Source: Leptolyngbya sp. NIES-3755 | Lineage (GTDB): Bacteria; Cyanobacteriota; Cyanobacteriia; Leptolyngbyales; Leptolyngbyaceae | Assembly: GCA_001548435.1 (NCBI GenBank) | Contig: AP017308.1 | Span: forward strand, 4,721,030 to 4,785,029 | Direction of reading: 5' to 3' | Length of the DNA: 64,000 bases | Part shown: in pieces, positions 8,643 through 17,630 of the stretch | How positions within the stretch are numbered: position 1 is the stretch's first letter | Layout of the letters: each line of letters opens with the position of its first letter | The notes under the pieces: generated by a model | What the model saw: the letters and a program-made list of their open reading frames with translations, nothing else | Told to the model about the DNA's origin: nothing | The model's database searches: none | Program-made: the position numbers and the translations under genes

Positions 8643-8874
8643 ATGTAGTAATGTTAAGAAATAGTGAATCTATGTAAATCTGTACGGCTCAGGATTGAGA
8701 ATACAGAAGAATGAATCAGAGACGGAAAAGCTAGGCACTGAGTATTGGGTTTCGGTTTGTTGGGTTTCTAAATTGCTTTTCCAGAAACAGTCTCATCGGT
8801 TTTCAAAACTTTTTGACTGATAGTTCCAGACTGTATTGAGTCTGTATCAGTTCTTTGCCAAAAGGTGTGTTCCT

Positions 8875-9993
8875 ATGCAAGAACGAATTTCACCTGTGCG
8901 ATCGACCCGGCAGATTTCCTCGATCGTGTCGGGTTCACCGCTTGATCGCAAGCCATTGGTGACTTTGATCGCACCTGCATTCAATGAAGCCCTGATCTTG
9001 CAAGACAATCTTTCATTGTTATGCGACTATATGCGATCGCTAGAGTCGGACTATGACTGGGAGATTGTGATTGTAAATGATGGCAGCCGCGACGAAACAG
9101 GATGGTTAGCTCAGGAATTTGCTCAATCTCGCCCGAATGTTCGAGTGTTGCATCATCGCGTCAATCGGGGACTGGGGCGAGCGCTCAGAACCGGATTTAG
9201 GGGTGCTCAGGGCGATTACATTGTCGTGGTTGATCTGGATTTGAGCTATGACCCTGAACATATCGGGCGATTGCTCAAAAAGATTCAGGAGACGCAGGCG
9301 GGTGTCGTGGTGGCTTCCCCTTACATGACAGGTGGAGCCGTCTCAAATGTTCCCTGGTTGCGGCGCGTTTTAAGTGTGTGGGCAAATCGATTTTTGTCGA
9401 TCGCTGCAAAACGCAGTCTTTCTACTTTGACTGGAATGGTTCGGGTTTATGATGCGGAATTTCTGCGATCGCTGAATCTGCGATCGGATGGAATGGAGAT
9501 CAATCCAGAAGTGATTCACAAAGCGTTTTTGCTCAGAACGCGAGTGGAGGAAGTTCCAGCACATCTCAACTGGAGAACACAGAAGAGCCAACCGAAACAG
9601 AAACAACGTCGATCGAGTCTGAGTTCGACAGCAAAACTGATGCACCATACTTGGGATATCTTTTTCTCAGGCTTTCTGCTGCGTCCGGTGATGTTCTTCA
9701 TTCTGCCAAGTTTGCTATTTTTCGCGATGTCACTCTATGCCAATGCTTGGGTGCTAATTCATTGTTGGACAAACTATCAGAAACTTGCTCAACAGGTTCG
9801 TTTTCCAGATGCAACAGAAGCAGTCGCACTGGCATTTCAACAAGCCCCACACACGTTTGTGATTGGGGGAACTACTTTAGTATTAGCCATTCAGCTTTTT
9901 AGTTTAGGGGTGTTGTCGGCACAAAACAAAAGCTATTTTGAAGAGCTTTTCTATTTAGGAACCGCAATCTACAAGCGAGAGCAAGACCGTTAA
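8875..9993 (+). CDS. Glycosyltransferase family 2, dolichyl-phosphate-mannose-synthase-like, with membrane anchor
   Basis: 372 residues from ATG 8875 (AAGGTG lies upstream); an in-frame TTG at 8836 would add 13 residues with no visible ribosome site. The GT-A domain (about 30-250) has the family's PAFNEA opening, VNDGSRDET, and VDLDLSYDP, the metal-binding Asp motif. Two hydrophobic segments follow near residues 270-300 and 330-350, so it is membrane-bound. DPM-like enzymes move a sugar to polyprenyl phosphate or extend a lipid-linked glycan. It lies 230 bp after the GH5 gene and 160 bp before the aminotransferase. Confidence 0.88.
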   Translation: MQERISPVRSTRQISSIVSGSPLDRKPLVTLIAPAFNEALILQDNLSLLCDYMRSLESDYDWEIVIVNDGSRDETGWLAQEFAQSRPNVRVLHHRVNRGLGRALRTGFRGAQGDYIVVVDLDLSYDPEHIGRLLKKIQETQAGVVVASPYMTGGAVSNVPWLRRVLSVWANRFLSIAAKRSLSTLTGMVRVYDAEFLRSLNLRSDGMEINPEVIHKAFLLRTRVEEVPAHLNWRTQKSQPKQKQRRSSLSSTAKLMHHTWDIFFSGFLLRPVMFFILPSLLFFAMSLYANAWVLIHCWTNYQKLAQQVRFPDATEAVALAFQQAPHTFVIGGTTLVLAIQLFSLGVLSAQNKSYFEELFYLGTAIYKREQDR

Positions 9994-10154
9994 ATTGCCT
10001 GGTTTCAGGAATACATGTCCCCCAAATTTCCACTTTGAAAGTGACCCTTGTTTGGCTCACTTTGAATGATTGTGCTTTAACCGCAGTTCCAAAGTTGGAT
10101 AACCTTACTCAGATTGTTCCGAGTTCGTGAATTTTACGCAGTGTTAGAAAAAAT

Positions 10155-11372
10155 ATGGTACAAGCACCAAAGCAGACAGCCCGGTTAGAATTGCCTTCAG
10201 ATCAAAATGCGAGTGGTCGGACACTTGGAGAAAAAGAGATCGCATTGGTCGCAGAAGCGATTCGGAGTGGAACCCTGACTAGCACCAAGGGAACCTTTGT
10301 AAAGACACTAGAGCAACGATTTGCAGACATGCTCGGTGTGAAGTATGCCTATGCGTGTTCCTCTGGATCAGGAGCCGTTCATACCGCGATCGCTGCGGTC
10401 GATCCAGAACCAGGTGATGAGATTATCACGACTTCGATCACGGACATGGGCGCATTGACTCCGATTTTGTACCAAGGTGCAATTCCGGTGTTTGCTGATG
10501 TTGATCCGAAAACTTGGAATGTTACGGCTGAAACGATCGAGAACTGTATTAGCGATCGCACCAAAGCAATCATTGTGACGCACTTGTTCGGAAATCCTTG
10601 CGACATGACTGCGATTATGGAGTTGGCGAATGCTCGCGGCATTCCAGTGATCGAAGATTGTGCCCAATCCTTTTTAGCAACCCACAAAGGGCAGCCTGTG
10701 GGAACAATTGGAGCAGTCGGATGCTTTAGTTTGCAGCAAGGCAAGCACATTACGACCGGTGAAGGTGGCATTGTTACGACCAATGATGATGCGTTGGCGC
10801 GTCGGATGTTCTTGTTTATCAATAAAGCCTTTGGTTATGGCGATCCGAACCCGGATCACTATTTCATTGCATTGAACGGGCGGATGTGTGAGCTTCAAGG
10901 GGCGGTTGCAGTGGCGCAATTGGCGAAGCTGTGGGGCTGTGTAGAACATCGTCGGATTGCAGCGAAAAAGATGACTCAAAAGCTGCAAGGACTGGCAGGA
11001 ATTGAAACCCCGTATCAGGACGATCGCAATACGCATGTGTATTGGAAGTATTGTCTGCGAGTGGATAGCTCGATCGTGCCCGATGGTGCGGTGGGATTGG
11101 CGAAGAAGCTGAAAGAGAAAGGGATTTTTTCGGCTCCACGCTACATTCAAAAGCCTGCATTCCAGTGCATGATTTTTGAGCAGCAGCGGACATTTGGAAA
11201 TTCGCGTTTTCCGTTTACGTTGGCGCGTCCTGAAGCGGTGGATTACACGCCCTCGAAGTTTCCTGGGACGTTTGCAGGATTGGAAGCGGTGTTGGTGTTG
11301 CCTTGGAATGAGGCTTACACGGATGAACACATTGATTACATTGCGGACGCGATTCGGGAAGCGTTGGCTTAA
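10155..11372 (+). CDS. DegT/DnrJ/EryC1/StrS aminotransferase
   Basis: 405 residues, the usual length for fold-type I sugar aminotransferases. Visible blocks are the PLP-phosphate loop CSSGSGAVHTA, the Asp motif VIEDCAQS and the catalytic lysine in LQQGKHITTGEGG (near residue 200). The enzyme moves an amino group, normally from glutamate or glutamine, to a keto-sugar nucleotide or keto-cyclitol. The SITDMGALTPILYQGAIPVF block recalls enzymes acting on scyllo-inosose as much as WbpE-type UDP-sugar aminotransferases. An oxidoreductase and a hexapeptide N-acyltransferase follow, so the three may make an acylated amino sugar (or aminocyclitol) for the polymer. Confidence 0.9.
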   Translation: MVQAPKQTARLELPSDQNASGRTLGEKEIALVAEAIRSGTLTSTKGTFVKTLEQRFADMLGVKYAYACSSGSGAVHTAIAAVDPEPGDEIITTSITDMGALTPILYQGAIPVFADVDPKTWNVTAETIENCISDRTKAIIVTHLFGNPCDMTAIMELANARGIPVIEDCAQSFLATHKGQPVGTIGAVGCFSLQQGKHITTGEGGIVTTNDDALARRMFLFINKAFGYGDPNPDHYFIALNGRMCELQGAVAVAQLAKLWGCVEHRRIAAKKMTQKLQGLAGIETPYQDDRNTHVYWKYCLRVDSSIVPDGAVGLAKKLKEKGIFSAPRYIQKPAFQCMIFEQQRTFGNSRFPFTLARPEAVDYTPSKFPGTFAGLEAVLVLPWNEAYTDEHIDYIADAIREALA

Positions 11373-11432
11373 CAGTCAACGGGTTTGTTCTAGAGGTACG
11401 CATCGATTTGTTGGTCGTTGCTGAAGGGGTTC

Positions 11433-11539
11433 GCCCCCTAAATCCCCCATTCTGGGGGACTTTGAAGACTGAAGAATTTCTGGAATTCTGAGAATTTTTC
11501 TTAGCTCTTAGTCCCCCAATTTTGGGGGATTTAGGGGGC
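11433..11539. repeat. Palindromic repeat with C-rich arms, copy 1
   Basis: An intergenic inverted repeat between the aminotransferase and oxidoreductase genes. Each end reads GCCCCCTAAATCCCCC inward, each arm contains its own smaller hairpin (CCCCCA...TGGGGG), and about 45 bp of AT-rich spacer lies between. A better copy is at 59526-59702 and a decayed half copy at 24085-24148. The right flank (AACGAAGCGAA) is shared with the 24 kb copy. No ORF is inside, so it behaves like a MITE or a small structured repeat. Confidence 0.8.
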
Positions 11540-11592
11540 AGAAGCCGACGACAACGAAGCGAAGATTTTTAGCTGTGAAATAGGTGAAAGTG

Positions 11593-12648
11593 ATGGATAA
11601 ACTCAAATTTGGATTGATCGGAGCAGGCGGAATTGCTCAATCTTATGCACAAGCATTCGAGCAATGTCAGTCAGCGGAATTGGTGGCAGTCGTTGATGTT
11701 CGCGTTGAAGCAGCACAAGCATTAGCAGAACGGTTGAACTGTCAGAGCTTTGACAGCTATGAAAAAATGGCAGAAAGCATTGATCTCGATGCGGTGATTG
11801 TTTGTACGCCTCCGGTCACACATCGGGATATTGCGATTTATTTTCTCGATCGACAGGTGAATGTGCTGTGTGAGAAGCCGTTGAGCGTCGATGTGAAAAG
11901 CGCGATCGAGATGGTGGATTGCGCTGCAAAAAATGGTGTGATTCTCACAATGGCTTCCAAGTTCCGCTATGTCGAAGATGTGATCAAGGCAAAAAGTTTA
12001 GTCATGTCTGGCATTCTGGGTGAAATTGTTCTGTTTGAGAATGCGTTTACTTCGCGAGTAGACATGGCTTCTAGATGGAACTCGAACCCGGCGGTGAGTG
12101 GCGGTGGCGTGTTGATTGATAATGGAACACACTCGATCGACATTATGCGCTATTTCCTCGGTTCGCTCGCGGAAGTGCAAGTCATCGAAGGCAAGCGGAT
12201 TCAAAGTTTGGCAGTTGAAGATACGGTGAGAATCTTTGCGAAGAGTTCCAGCGGTGTGGTCGGCAATGTGGATCTTTCTTGGACGATCAACAAAGAGCTA
12301 GATAGCTATATTCGGATCTATGGATCGCAAGGAACGATCTCAGTTGGTTGGAAAGAGTCGAAGTACCGTCAATCTTCTAGCCCAGAATGGATCAAGTTCG
12401 GAAACGGCTACAACAAAGTTCAAGCGTTTACGAGCCAGCTTGAGAACTTTTCAAAAGCAATTTTGGGGCAAGAAATTCTACTGATCACGCCTCAAGACAG
12501 TATTGCATCGGTGGAAGTGATCGAAGCCGCTTACAAATCGATGAATCAATCCCAATGGACGGGCGTTTCCTACGAATCGTTGAAGCTGCTTGGGTTTGCA
12601 ACTTCAGCAATGAATGGCGATCGAGGGTTTGTCACGGTTGGGAAGTAA
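11593..12648 (+). CDS. Gfo/Idh/MocA family NAD(P)-dependent oxidoreductase
   Basis: 351 residues from ATG 11593, which has AGGTGAAAG at good spacing; a GTG three codons earlier is less likely. The N-terminal Rossmann domain has GLIGAGGIAQ and a conserved CEKPL motif near residue 97. The catalytic-domain signature DNGTHSIDIMRYF (His and Asp of the GxHxxD type) is near residue 180. The family oxidises or reduces sugars, sugar nucleotides or inositols. It follows the aminotransferase after the repeat element and precedes the acyltransferase by 3 bp, so it is likely the WbpB-like or inositol-dehydrogenase-like step of the same pathway. The exact substrate is open. Confidence 0.88.
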   Translation: MDKLKFGLIGAGGIAQSYAQAFEQCQSAELVAVVDVRVEAAQALAERLNCQSFDSYEKMAESIDLDAVIVCTPPVTHRDIAIYFLDRQVNVLCEKPLSVDVKSAIEMVDCAAKNGVILTMASKFRYVEDVIKAKSLVMSGILGEIVLFENAFTSRVDMASRWNSNPAVSGGGVLIDNGTHSIDIMRYFLGSLAEVQVIEGKRIQSLAVEDTVRIFAKSSSGVVGNVDLSWTINKELDSYIRIYGSQGTISVGWKESKYRQSSSPEWIKFGNGYNKVQAFTSQLENFSKAILGQEILLITPQDSIASVEVIEAAYKSMNQSQWTGVSYESLKLLGFATSAMNGDRGFVTVGK

Positions 12649-12651
12649 GCC

Positions 12652-13290
12652 ATGAATCTAACCGTAACAAACATCAAAGTTCATCCCACTGCAATCATTG
12701 AATCGAATGTGTCGATCGGCGATCGTACTTCGGTTTGGGACAATGTTCACATCCGTTTCTCGACTCGCATTGGTCAAGAGTGCATCATCGGTGAGAAGAC
12801 TTACATTGCTTATGGGGTTCAAATTGGCGATCGAGTCAAGATCAATGCTTTTGTTTACATTTGCAATGCGGTCACGATCGAAGATGGTGTGATGATTAGT
12901 GCGGGAACGGTGTTTACCAACGATCGTTTTCCTAGAGCGACAACAGTGGATTTGAAACAGTTGCGCTCTTCTGATCCCGATGAATATACGTTGCCGACCC
13001 TCGTTCGCGAAGGAGCCACGATCGGAGCAAATTGTACGATCGGGAGTGATTTGTCGATCGGGCGCTTTGCCATGATTGGCATGGGATCGCTCGTGACGAA
13101 ATCGATTCCAGACTTTCATTTAGCGATCGGGCATCCTGCAAAATCGGTGGGCTGTGTGTGTCGCTGTGGTCAATTGCTCACTCGATTTCCGACTGATCTA
13201 AAAAGCTTTAGTGCTGATCTCGATTGTCCTTCTTGTGGCTTGCAATATGCAGTCCGGGAAGGAGTGGTTACAGAGTCAACTCCGCCGTAA
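12652..13290 (+). CDS. Left-handed beta-helix N-acyltransferase with C-terminal zinc-ribbon-like tail
   Basis: 212 residues. From residue 8 to about 155 the sequence follows the hexapeptide pattern (for example AIIESNVSIGD, TIGANCTIGSDLSIG), the trimeric left-handed beta-helix of acetyltransferases such as WbpD/WlbB. The usual catalytic His region is less clear, which limits certainty about the reaction. The last 45 residues hold CVCRCG and CPSCG, a four-Cys pattern able to bind zinc. Only 3 bp separate it from the oxidoreductase stop, so the two are coexpressed. Probable role: acetylation (or another acyl transfer) of the amino sugar made upstream. Confidence 0.85.
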   Translation: MNLTVTNIKVHPTAIIESNVSIGDRTSVWDNVHIRFSTRIGQECIIGEKTYIAYGVQIGDRVKINAFVYICNAVTIEDGVMISAGTVFTNDRFPRATTVDLKQLRSSDPDEYTLPTLVREGATIGANCTIGSDLSIGRFAMIGMGSLVTKSIPDFHLAIGHPAKSVGCVCRCGQLLTRFPTDLKSFSADLDCPSCGLQYAVREGVVTESTPP

Positions 13291-13309
13291 TTCTCATTCA
13301 CCTATTGTT

Positions 13310-14668
13310 ATGTCAGTAAAACGCTCCGCAGCAGGATCAACTCAACGCTATGCCATTGTTGGGGGTGGAATTCTTGGAATGACACTGGCGCTCAGACTCG
13401 CACAGCAAGGCAACTCAGTGACATTGTTTGAAAGCGCTCATCAATTTGGTGGGCTGGCGAGTGCTTGGAGACTAGGGAACATGCTCTGGGATCGGCACTA
13501 TCACGTCACTTTGCTGTCTGATACTCATCTTCGATCGCTGCTCACTGAAATGGACTTGGATCAGGATATGAAGTGGGTGGAAACGAAGACAGGTTTCTTC
13601 ACCGATGGCAAGCTGTATTCAATGTCGAATACTTTGGAATTTCTCAGCTTTCCAGCATTGGGCTTGATTGATAAGCTGCGGTTGGGGTTTACCATCTGGT
13701 ATGCCTCGAAAGTGAAGAACTGGCGCAAGCTCGAACAGATTCCGGTCTCTACTTGGTTGAGAAAGCTATCAGGCGATCGAACATTTGAAAAAATTTGGTT
13801 GCCCTTACTGCGATCGAAGCTCGGTGAGAACTATCGAATTGCGTCTGCTTCGTTCATTTGGGCGATTATTGCTCGAATGTATGCAGCGCGGCGAACTGGG
13901 CTAAAAAAAGAAATGTTCGGGTATCTTCCCGGTGGGTATGCTCGATTGTTGTCTCGCTTTGTTGAGGTGTTGTCTGAACACAATGTCGAAATGAAAGTGG
14001 GACATCGAGTCAGCCAGGTCAGTGAGAGAAACAATAAGGTCAAACTTGAGTTCACCAATGGACGTGTTGAATACTTTGATCAAGTGGTGCTGACAATGGC
14101 ATCTCCGATCGCGGCTCAAGTGTGTCAAGGATTGACTCAAGCAGAATACGATCGACATCGTGATATTGAGTATCAAGGCATTATTTGTGCCTCGTTGCTC
14201 CTGAAAAAGCCGTTAGCAAACTACTATATGACGAACATTACCGATACTTGGGTTCCGTTTACTGGAGTGATTGAGATGTCGGCACTGGTGGATAAATCGG
14301 AGTTTGATCAGCGATCGCTCGTTTATCTACCAAAGTATGTTTCCACGAATGATCCAGCCTTTCAAATGACCGATGAGCAGCTAAAGGAAGAGTTTCTTCA
14401 GACTTTGGTGTTGATGTATCCGAAGTTCGATCGAAGTGATCTCCTGGCGTTCCGAGTGTCACGAGTGCGACAGGTGTTTGCAATTTCGACTTTGAACTAT
14501 TCTGAAAAGTTACCGCCGATGCACACCTCGATTCCGGGAGTTCATATCATCAATTCGTCTCATATCCCAAATGGAACCTTGAACGTGAATGAAACGGTGC
14601 TGTTAGCAGAGCGATCGGCAGCCGAACTGATGACACGATCGCGGCACTCGAATCTGGTCAATGCATGA
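13310..14668 (+). CDS. FAD-dependent oxidoreductase, UDP-galactopyranose-mutase/amine-oxidase-like
   Basis: 452 residues from the ATG at 13310. A longer frame begins inside the acyltransferase gene at 13211, but its first 33 residues look like translated acyltransferase DNA and the FAD motif would then start too late. The dinucleotide fold is AIVGGGILGMTLALRLAQQG, followed by the Gly-rich GGLASAWR motif of UGM and protoporphyrinogen-oxidase-like proteins. A second FAD block is near the C-terminus (HIINSSHIPNGTLN). Such proteins in sugar clusters are often annotated as sugar-ring isomerases or oxidases without proof. It overlaps the next ORF's first possible ATG at the stop (ATGA). Confidence 0.8.
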   Translation: MSVKRSAAGSTQRYAIVGGGILGMTLALRLAQQGNSVTLFESAHQFGGLASAWRLGNMLWDRHYHVTLLSDTHLRSLLTEMDLDQDMKWVETKTGFFTDGKLYSMSNTLEFLSFPALGLIDKLRLGFTIWYASKVKNWRKLEQIPVSTWLRKLSGDRTFEKIWLPLLRSKLGENYRIASASFIWAIIARMYAARRTGLKKEMFGYLPGGYARLLSRFVEVLSEHNVEMKVGHRVSQVSERNNKVKLEFTNGRVEYFDQVVLTMASPIAAQVCQGLTQAEYDRHRDIEYQGIICASLLLKKPLANYYMTNITDTWVPFTGVIEMSALVDKSEFDQRSLVYLPKYVSTNDPAFQMTDEQLKEEFLQTLVLMYPKFDRSDLLAFRVSRVRQVFAISTLNYSEKLPPMHTSIPGVHIINSSHIPNGTLNVNETVLLAERSAAELMTRSRHSNLVNA

Positions 14669-14682
14669 CCGAGGAGGAGCAC

Positions 14683-15720
14683 ATGAAAGTCTTAGCCTAT
14701 TTCTTGTACGGCAACGATCGGGAATATCTTCAAGAGCTTCAATTTAGTATTGTTTCAGCCATGCGATTTCTCCAGAATCAAGACGAAATCGTGATTCGAT
14801 TGATCTGTGATTCTGATCAGATTGATTTGCCGATCGCAAGACTTGTGTTCTCTCCCGAAGAATTTGCAGCTTGGACACGCGATCGCACTTATCTATTTCG
14901 TGCCAAAATCGGTGCAGCATTGAAAGCGATCGATCACTATGACTGTCCAGTGATTTTGCTAGATACCGATACGTTTTTCACGGATCATCCTGCGAAATTG
15001 TTCGACCGTGTTTCATGCAGTCGATCGCTAATGCACCAATATGAATCGACGCTGCTCGAATCGCCAGAACCCGGATGGAAACCGATTTTGGAGAAGCAGA
15101 TCAAGATTAACGGAATTGATGTTGCACCCGAATCTCCGATGTATAACTCTGGCGTGATCGGTGTTCATCCAATGAATCGCGCATTGTTAGAAGCAGCGTT
15201 TGAAATCCTCGATCGACTCTATGAGATTTCCCCAGTCTTCAATATCGAGCAGTTTGCAGTGGGAACCGCACTTGCACAAAAAACAATGATTTCGACTTGC
15301 CCCGATGTGATTCAGCACTATTGGGGAGCGCAGAAAGACTTTATTCGAGTACAAATCGCGAAAGCGCTAGAGCAAGGAGACGCTGAGCTTTTACTCAGTC
15401 AAATCCCGCCCTTCCAAGGAATCTATCCGAAAGTTAGAAAGCGCGATCGTATTCTCACAGGATTGTCATTCTTCAAACACTGGAATAACAACTATCGTCG
15501 CGCTCTGCTTGCGTATCGAAGTGGATTGTTCTACGCAGCGAATGACATTGAATACGCAAATGCCTGGGCAAGTAACGCCCTCCAAGCTTTGAAAATCTCG
15601 AATCATCCGTCTCATCACACAGACTTTCAGTGCTTCCGCCAAGAGTCGATTAATACCTTGACTTGGCTGCGTCCCAGTGTGAAACGGGGTTGGCTCAAAT
15701 TTTGGCAACAGATGAACTGA
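14683..15720 (+). CDS. Probable nucleotide-sugar glycosyltransferase with DXD motif
   Basis: 345 residues from ATG 14683, chosen because GAGGAGG lies just upstream; an ATG at 14665 overlaps the previous stop but has no ribosome site. The N-terminal part is GT-A-like, with the acidic metal motif VILLDTDTFF near residue 93. A MYNSGVIGVHP block near residue 160 is typical of GT8-like enzymes. The C-terminal 100 residues are helical and may bind an acceptor or membrane. I cannot assign it to one GT family with certainty. It is cotranscribed with its neighbours. Confidence 0.7.
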   Translation: MKVLAYFLYGNDREYLQELQFSIVSAMRFLQNQDEIVIRLICDSDQIDLPIARLVFSPEEFAAWTRDRTYLFRAKIGAALKAIDHYDCPVILLDTDTFFTDHPAKLFDRVSCSRSLMHQYESTLLESPEPGWKPILEKQIKINGIDVAPESPMYNSGVIGVHPMNRALLEAAFEILDRLYEISPVFNIEQFAVGTALAQKTMISTCPDVIQHYWGAQKDFIRVQIAKALEQGDAELLLSQIPPFQGIYPKVRKRDRILTGLSFFKHWNNNYRRALLAYRSGLFYAANDIEYANAWASNALQALKISNHPSHHTDFQCFRQESINTLTWLRPSVKRGWLKFWQQMN

Positions 15721-15731
15721 GGAAAAGTGCG

Positions 15732-17624
15732 ATGCTCACAAGTCGAAGATCGATAACTCAGATTCATCTTTTTGCGATCGCGATTGTTGCCATTGTGGTG
15801 ATGATCCCAATGTTTGCGTATGGCGTTTATGATGCTCATGATTTGCCGGACTATCATTTGCGCTGGGCAAAACAGTTTTCGGATCAGTTCTGGGCTGGGG
15901 AGTTGTATCCTCGCTGGCTCTTGAAGATGAATGCAGGCATGGGAAGCCCGACTTTCTTTTTCTATAGTCCCATGCCTTACTATTTCACGAGCTTGATGCG
16001 TCCGTTGGTGTGGATTCCTGATCCCTACGGATGGCATCAATTGAGCTTTGGAGCAGCACTCGCATTGATAGCTTCGGGAATTACTGCCTATGTGTGGTTA
16101 CGATCGATTGTCTCTCCAACGGCTGCATTGTTCGCATCATTGTTTTACCTAATTGCGCCATATCATTTAGCGATCGATCTTTACGCCCGTTTTGCTTATG
16201 CGGAGTTCTGGAGCTTTGTTTGGTTTCCATTGATTCTGTACTTTACTCAGCGATTGATCGAAGGTCGGAAGAAAGCCGTTGTGGGAATTGCGATCGCGCA
16301 AACGTTCCTAATCATGACGCACCTTCCAAGCTTTCTAATTTTCACGCCAGTTCCATTTCTCTACATCCTATGGTTCTCGGATGCGAAAACGAGAGTAAGA
16401 AATGCGATCGCTGATAGTTTGGCGTTTCTTCTGGCGGTCGGACTGGCAGCAATCTACTGGTTTCCAGCGATGACCACCAAAGAATTTATTGTGCTCAAAG
16501 CTGATCCCACACAGTACAAATTCTTTCACTACGAAGATAACTTTCTATTTTCAGGGGTGTTTCGCGAAAACCTCGGAACTTACCTTGCCTTTCTTGAAAT
16601 TTCTACAGTTCTGACGATCGTTCTCGCAGTTCTGAGTTTTCTGATTGGACGAAGAACAACGCCGCAGAAATTGAGTACGTTTTGGATTGCGATCGCGCTT
16701 TCTTCGGGAGCCATGATGTTCTCGATCAGCAATCCAGTTTGGCAAGTTCTAAAACCCTTACAAACGATCGAGCTGCCTTCCAGATTTAATTTGGTGTTAA
16801 CGATCGCGCTAACGGTGTTAGTTGCTTTTGCAGTAAAACCCGTTCGATTCGGTCAAAAAACCTTCCTGACCTTTAGTGTTTTTCTTGTAGTGGGAACTGG
16901 GCTTGGATTGTTACTATCTTTGCCTGTTCGAGATGCTTGGTTAGATTGGACAGTTCCTAATAAAGCCTGGTTAACAGTCTCAGTTTTAGGACTCGCGATC
17001 GCGTTCTCATTTGTTCTATACTCGGTTCGGCTCACCGATCATCGAGTCATCACCATCACTGTTCTACTCGCGATCGCGCTGCTGTTCTCCAGTGGTTTAC
17101 TAATGAAACGAAGCTTATACCCAGTTCCAGAACTCAGTGCAGAACTTGAGATCCAACGGGATGCCGTTCTCCATCGTCCGAAATGGATTCCCCCTTCGTT
17201 TTACACGACCGAAGCTCTGAGAGAGTTTAGCACTGAGAAGTTTGGTTCTAACTTCACGATCGAAGCTCAGAATCAAGTCAAAGTCTCTCAATGGCAACCT
17301 CGGAAACTCGGTCTACAGACGACTCTCAACTCTGAGCAGTGGTTAACCCTTAAACAGGTTTACTATCCCGGTTGGACAGCCACGATCGACGGTTCGACTC
17401 TTCCTGTGCAAGCTTCGCCCGAAGGACTCTTACAAATCAAAGTACCAGCGGGCAACTTAGCGATCGCAGTTGAACTAAAACCTTTACTCCAAGAGCAAAT
17501 CGGCATTTGGCTCAGTTCAATTTCTAGCGTTTTATGGTTTGTGCTCTTATTCTGGCGGCGCTCTCCGTCTGTGTTTGCAAATTCTCCCCGTACTCCGCTC
17601 CGCTCATTCACCTCAATCAAATAA
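15732..17624 (+). CDS. Large multi-pass membrane protein of polysaccharide cluster, YfhO/GT-C-like
   Basis: 630 residues from ATG 15732 (GAGGAAA upstream); an earlier in-frame start at 15663 lies within the preceding gene. About eleven hydrophobic helices fill residues 10-450. A conserved-looking loop DAHDLPDYHLRWAKQF after the first helix carries acidic residues, as in GT-C enzymes and in proteins annotated as 6-pyruvoyl-tetrahydropterin-synthase-related. A soluble domain of some 120 residues (about 460-590) and a last helix follow; its YYPGWTATIDG motif recalls YfhO-type proteins that help glycosylate lipid-linked or wall polymers. Substrate unknown. Confidence 0.72.
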   Translation: MLTSRRSITQIHLFAIAIVAIVVMIPMFAYGVYDAHDLPDYHLRWAKQFSDQFWAGELYPRWLLKMNAGMGSPTFFFYSPMPYYFTSLMRPLVWIPDPYGWHQLSFGAALALIASGITAYVWLRSIVSPTAALFASLFYLIAPYHLAIDLYARFAYAEFWSFVWFPLILYFTQRLIEGRKKAVVGIAIAQTFLIMTHLPSFLIFTPVPFLYILWFSDAKTRVRNAIADSLAFLLAVGLAAIYWFPAMTTKEFIVLKADPTQYKFFHYEDNFLFSGVFRENLGTYLAFLEISTVLTIVLAVLSFLIGRRTTPQKLSTFWIAIALSSGAMMFSISNPVWQVLKPLQTIELPSRFNLVLTIALTVLVAFAVKPVRFGQKTFLTFSVFLVVGTGLGLLLSLPVRDAWLDWTVPNKAWLTVSVLGLAIAFSFVLYSVRLTDHRVITITVLLAIALLFSSGLLMKRSLYPVPELSAELEIQRDAVLHRPKWIPPSFYTTEALREFSTEKFGSNFTIEAQNQVKVSQWQPRKLGLQTTLNSEQWLTLKQVYYPGWTATIDGSTLPVQASPEGLLQIKVPAGNLAIAVELKPLLQEQIGIWLSSISSVLWFVLLFWRRSPSVFANSPRTPLRSFTSIK

Positions 17625-17630
17625 TTGCTT

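Noticed and set aside
10674-11330. 218-codon minus-strand ORF within the aminotransferase gene
   Set aside because: Fully antisense to an enzyme with all conserved PLP motifs; shadow ORF.
11433-11539. CCCCC/GGGGG-rich arms first suspected as a CRISPR repeat
   Set aside because: Only two mirrored arms with one spacer; no series of equal repeats, and the same unit occurs singly elsewhere.
13211-13309. Longer start for the FAD oxidoreductase (upstream 33 residues)
   Set aside because: Those codons lie inside the acyltransferase gene and would place the dinucleotide fold too far from the N-terminus.
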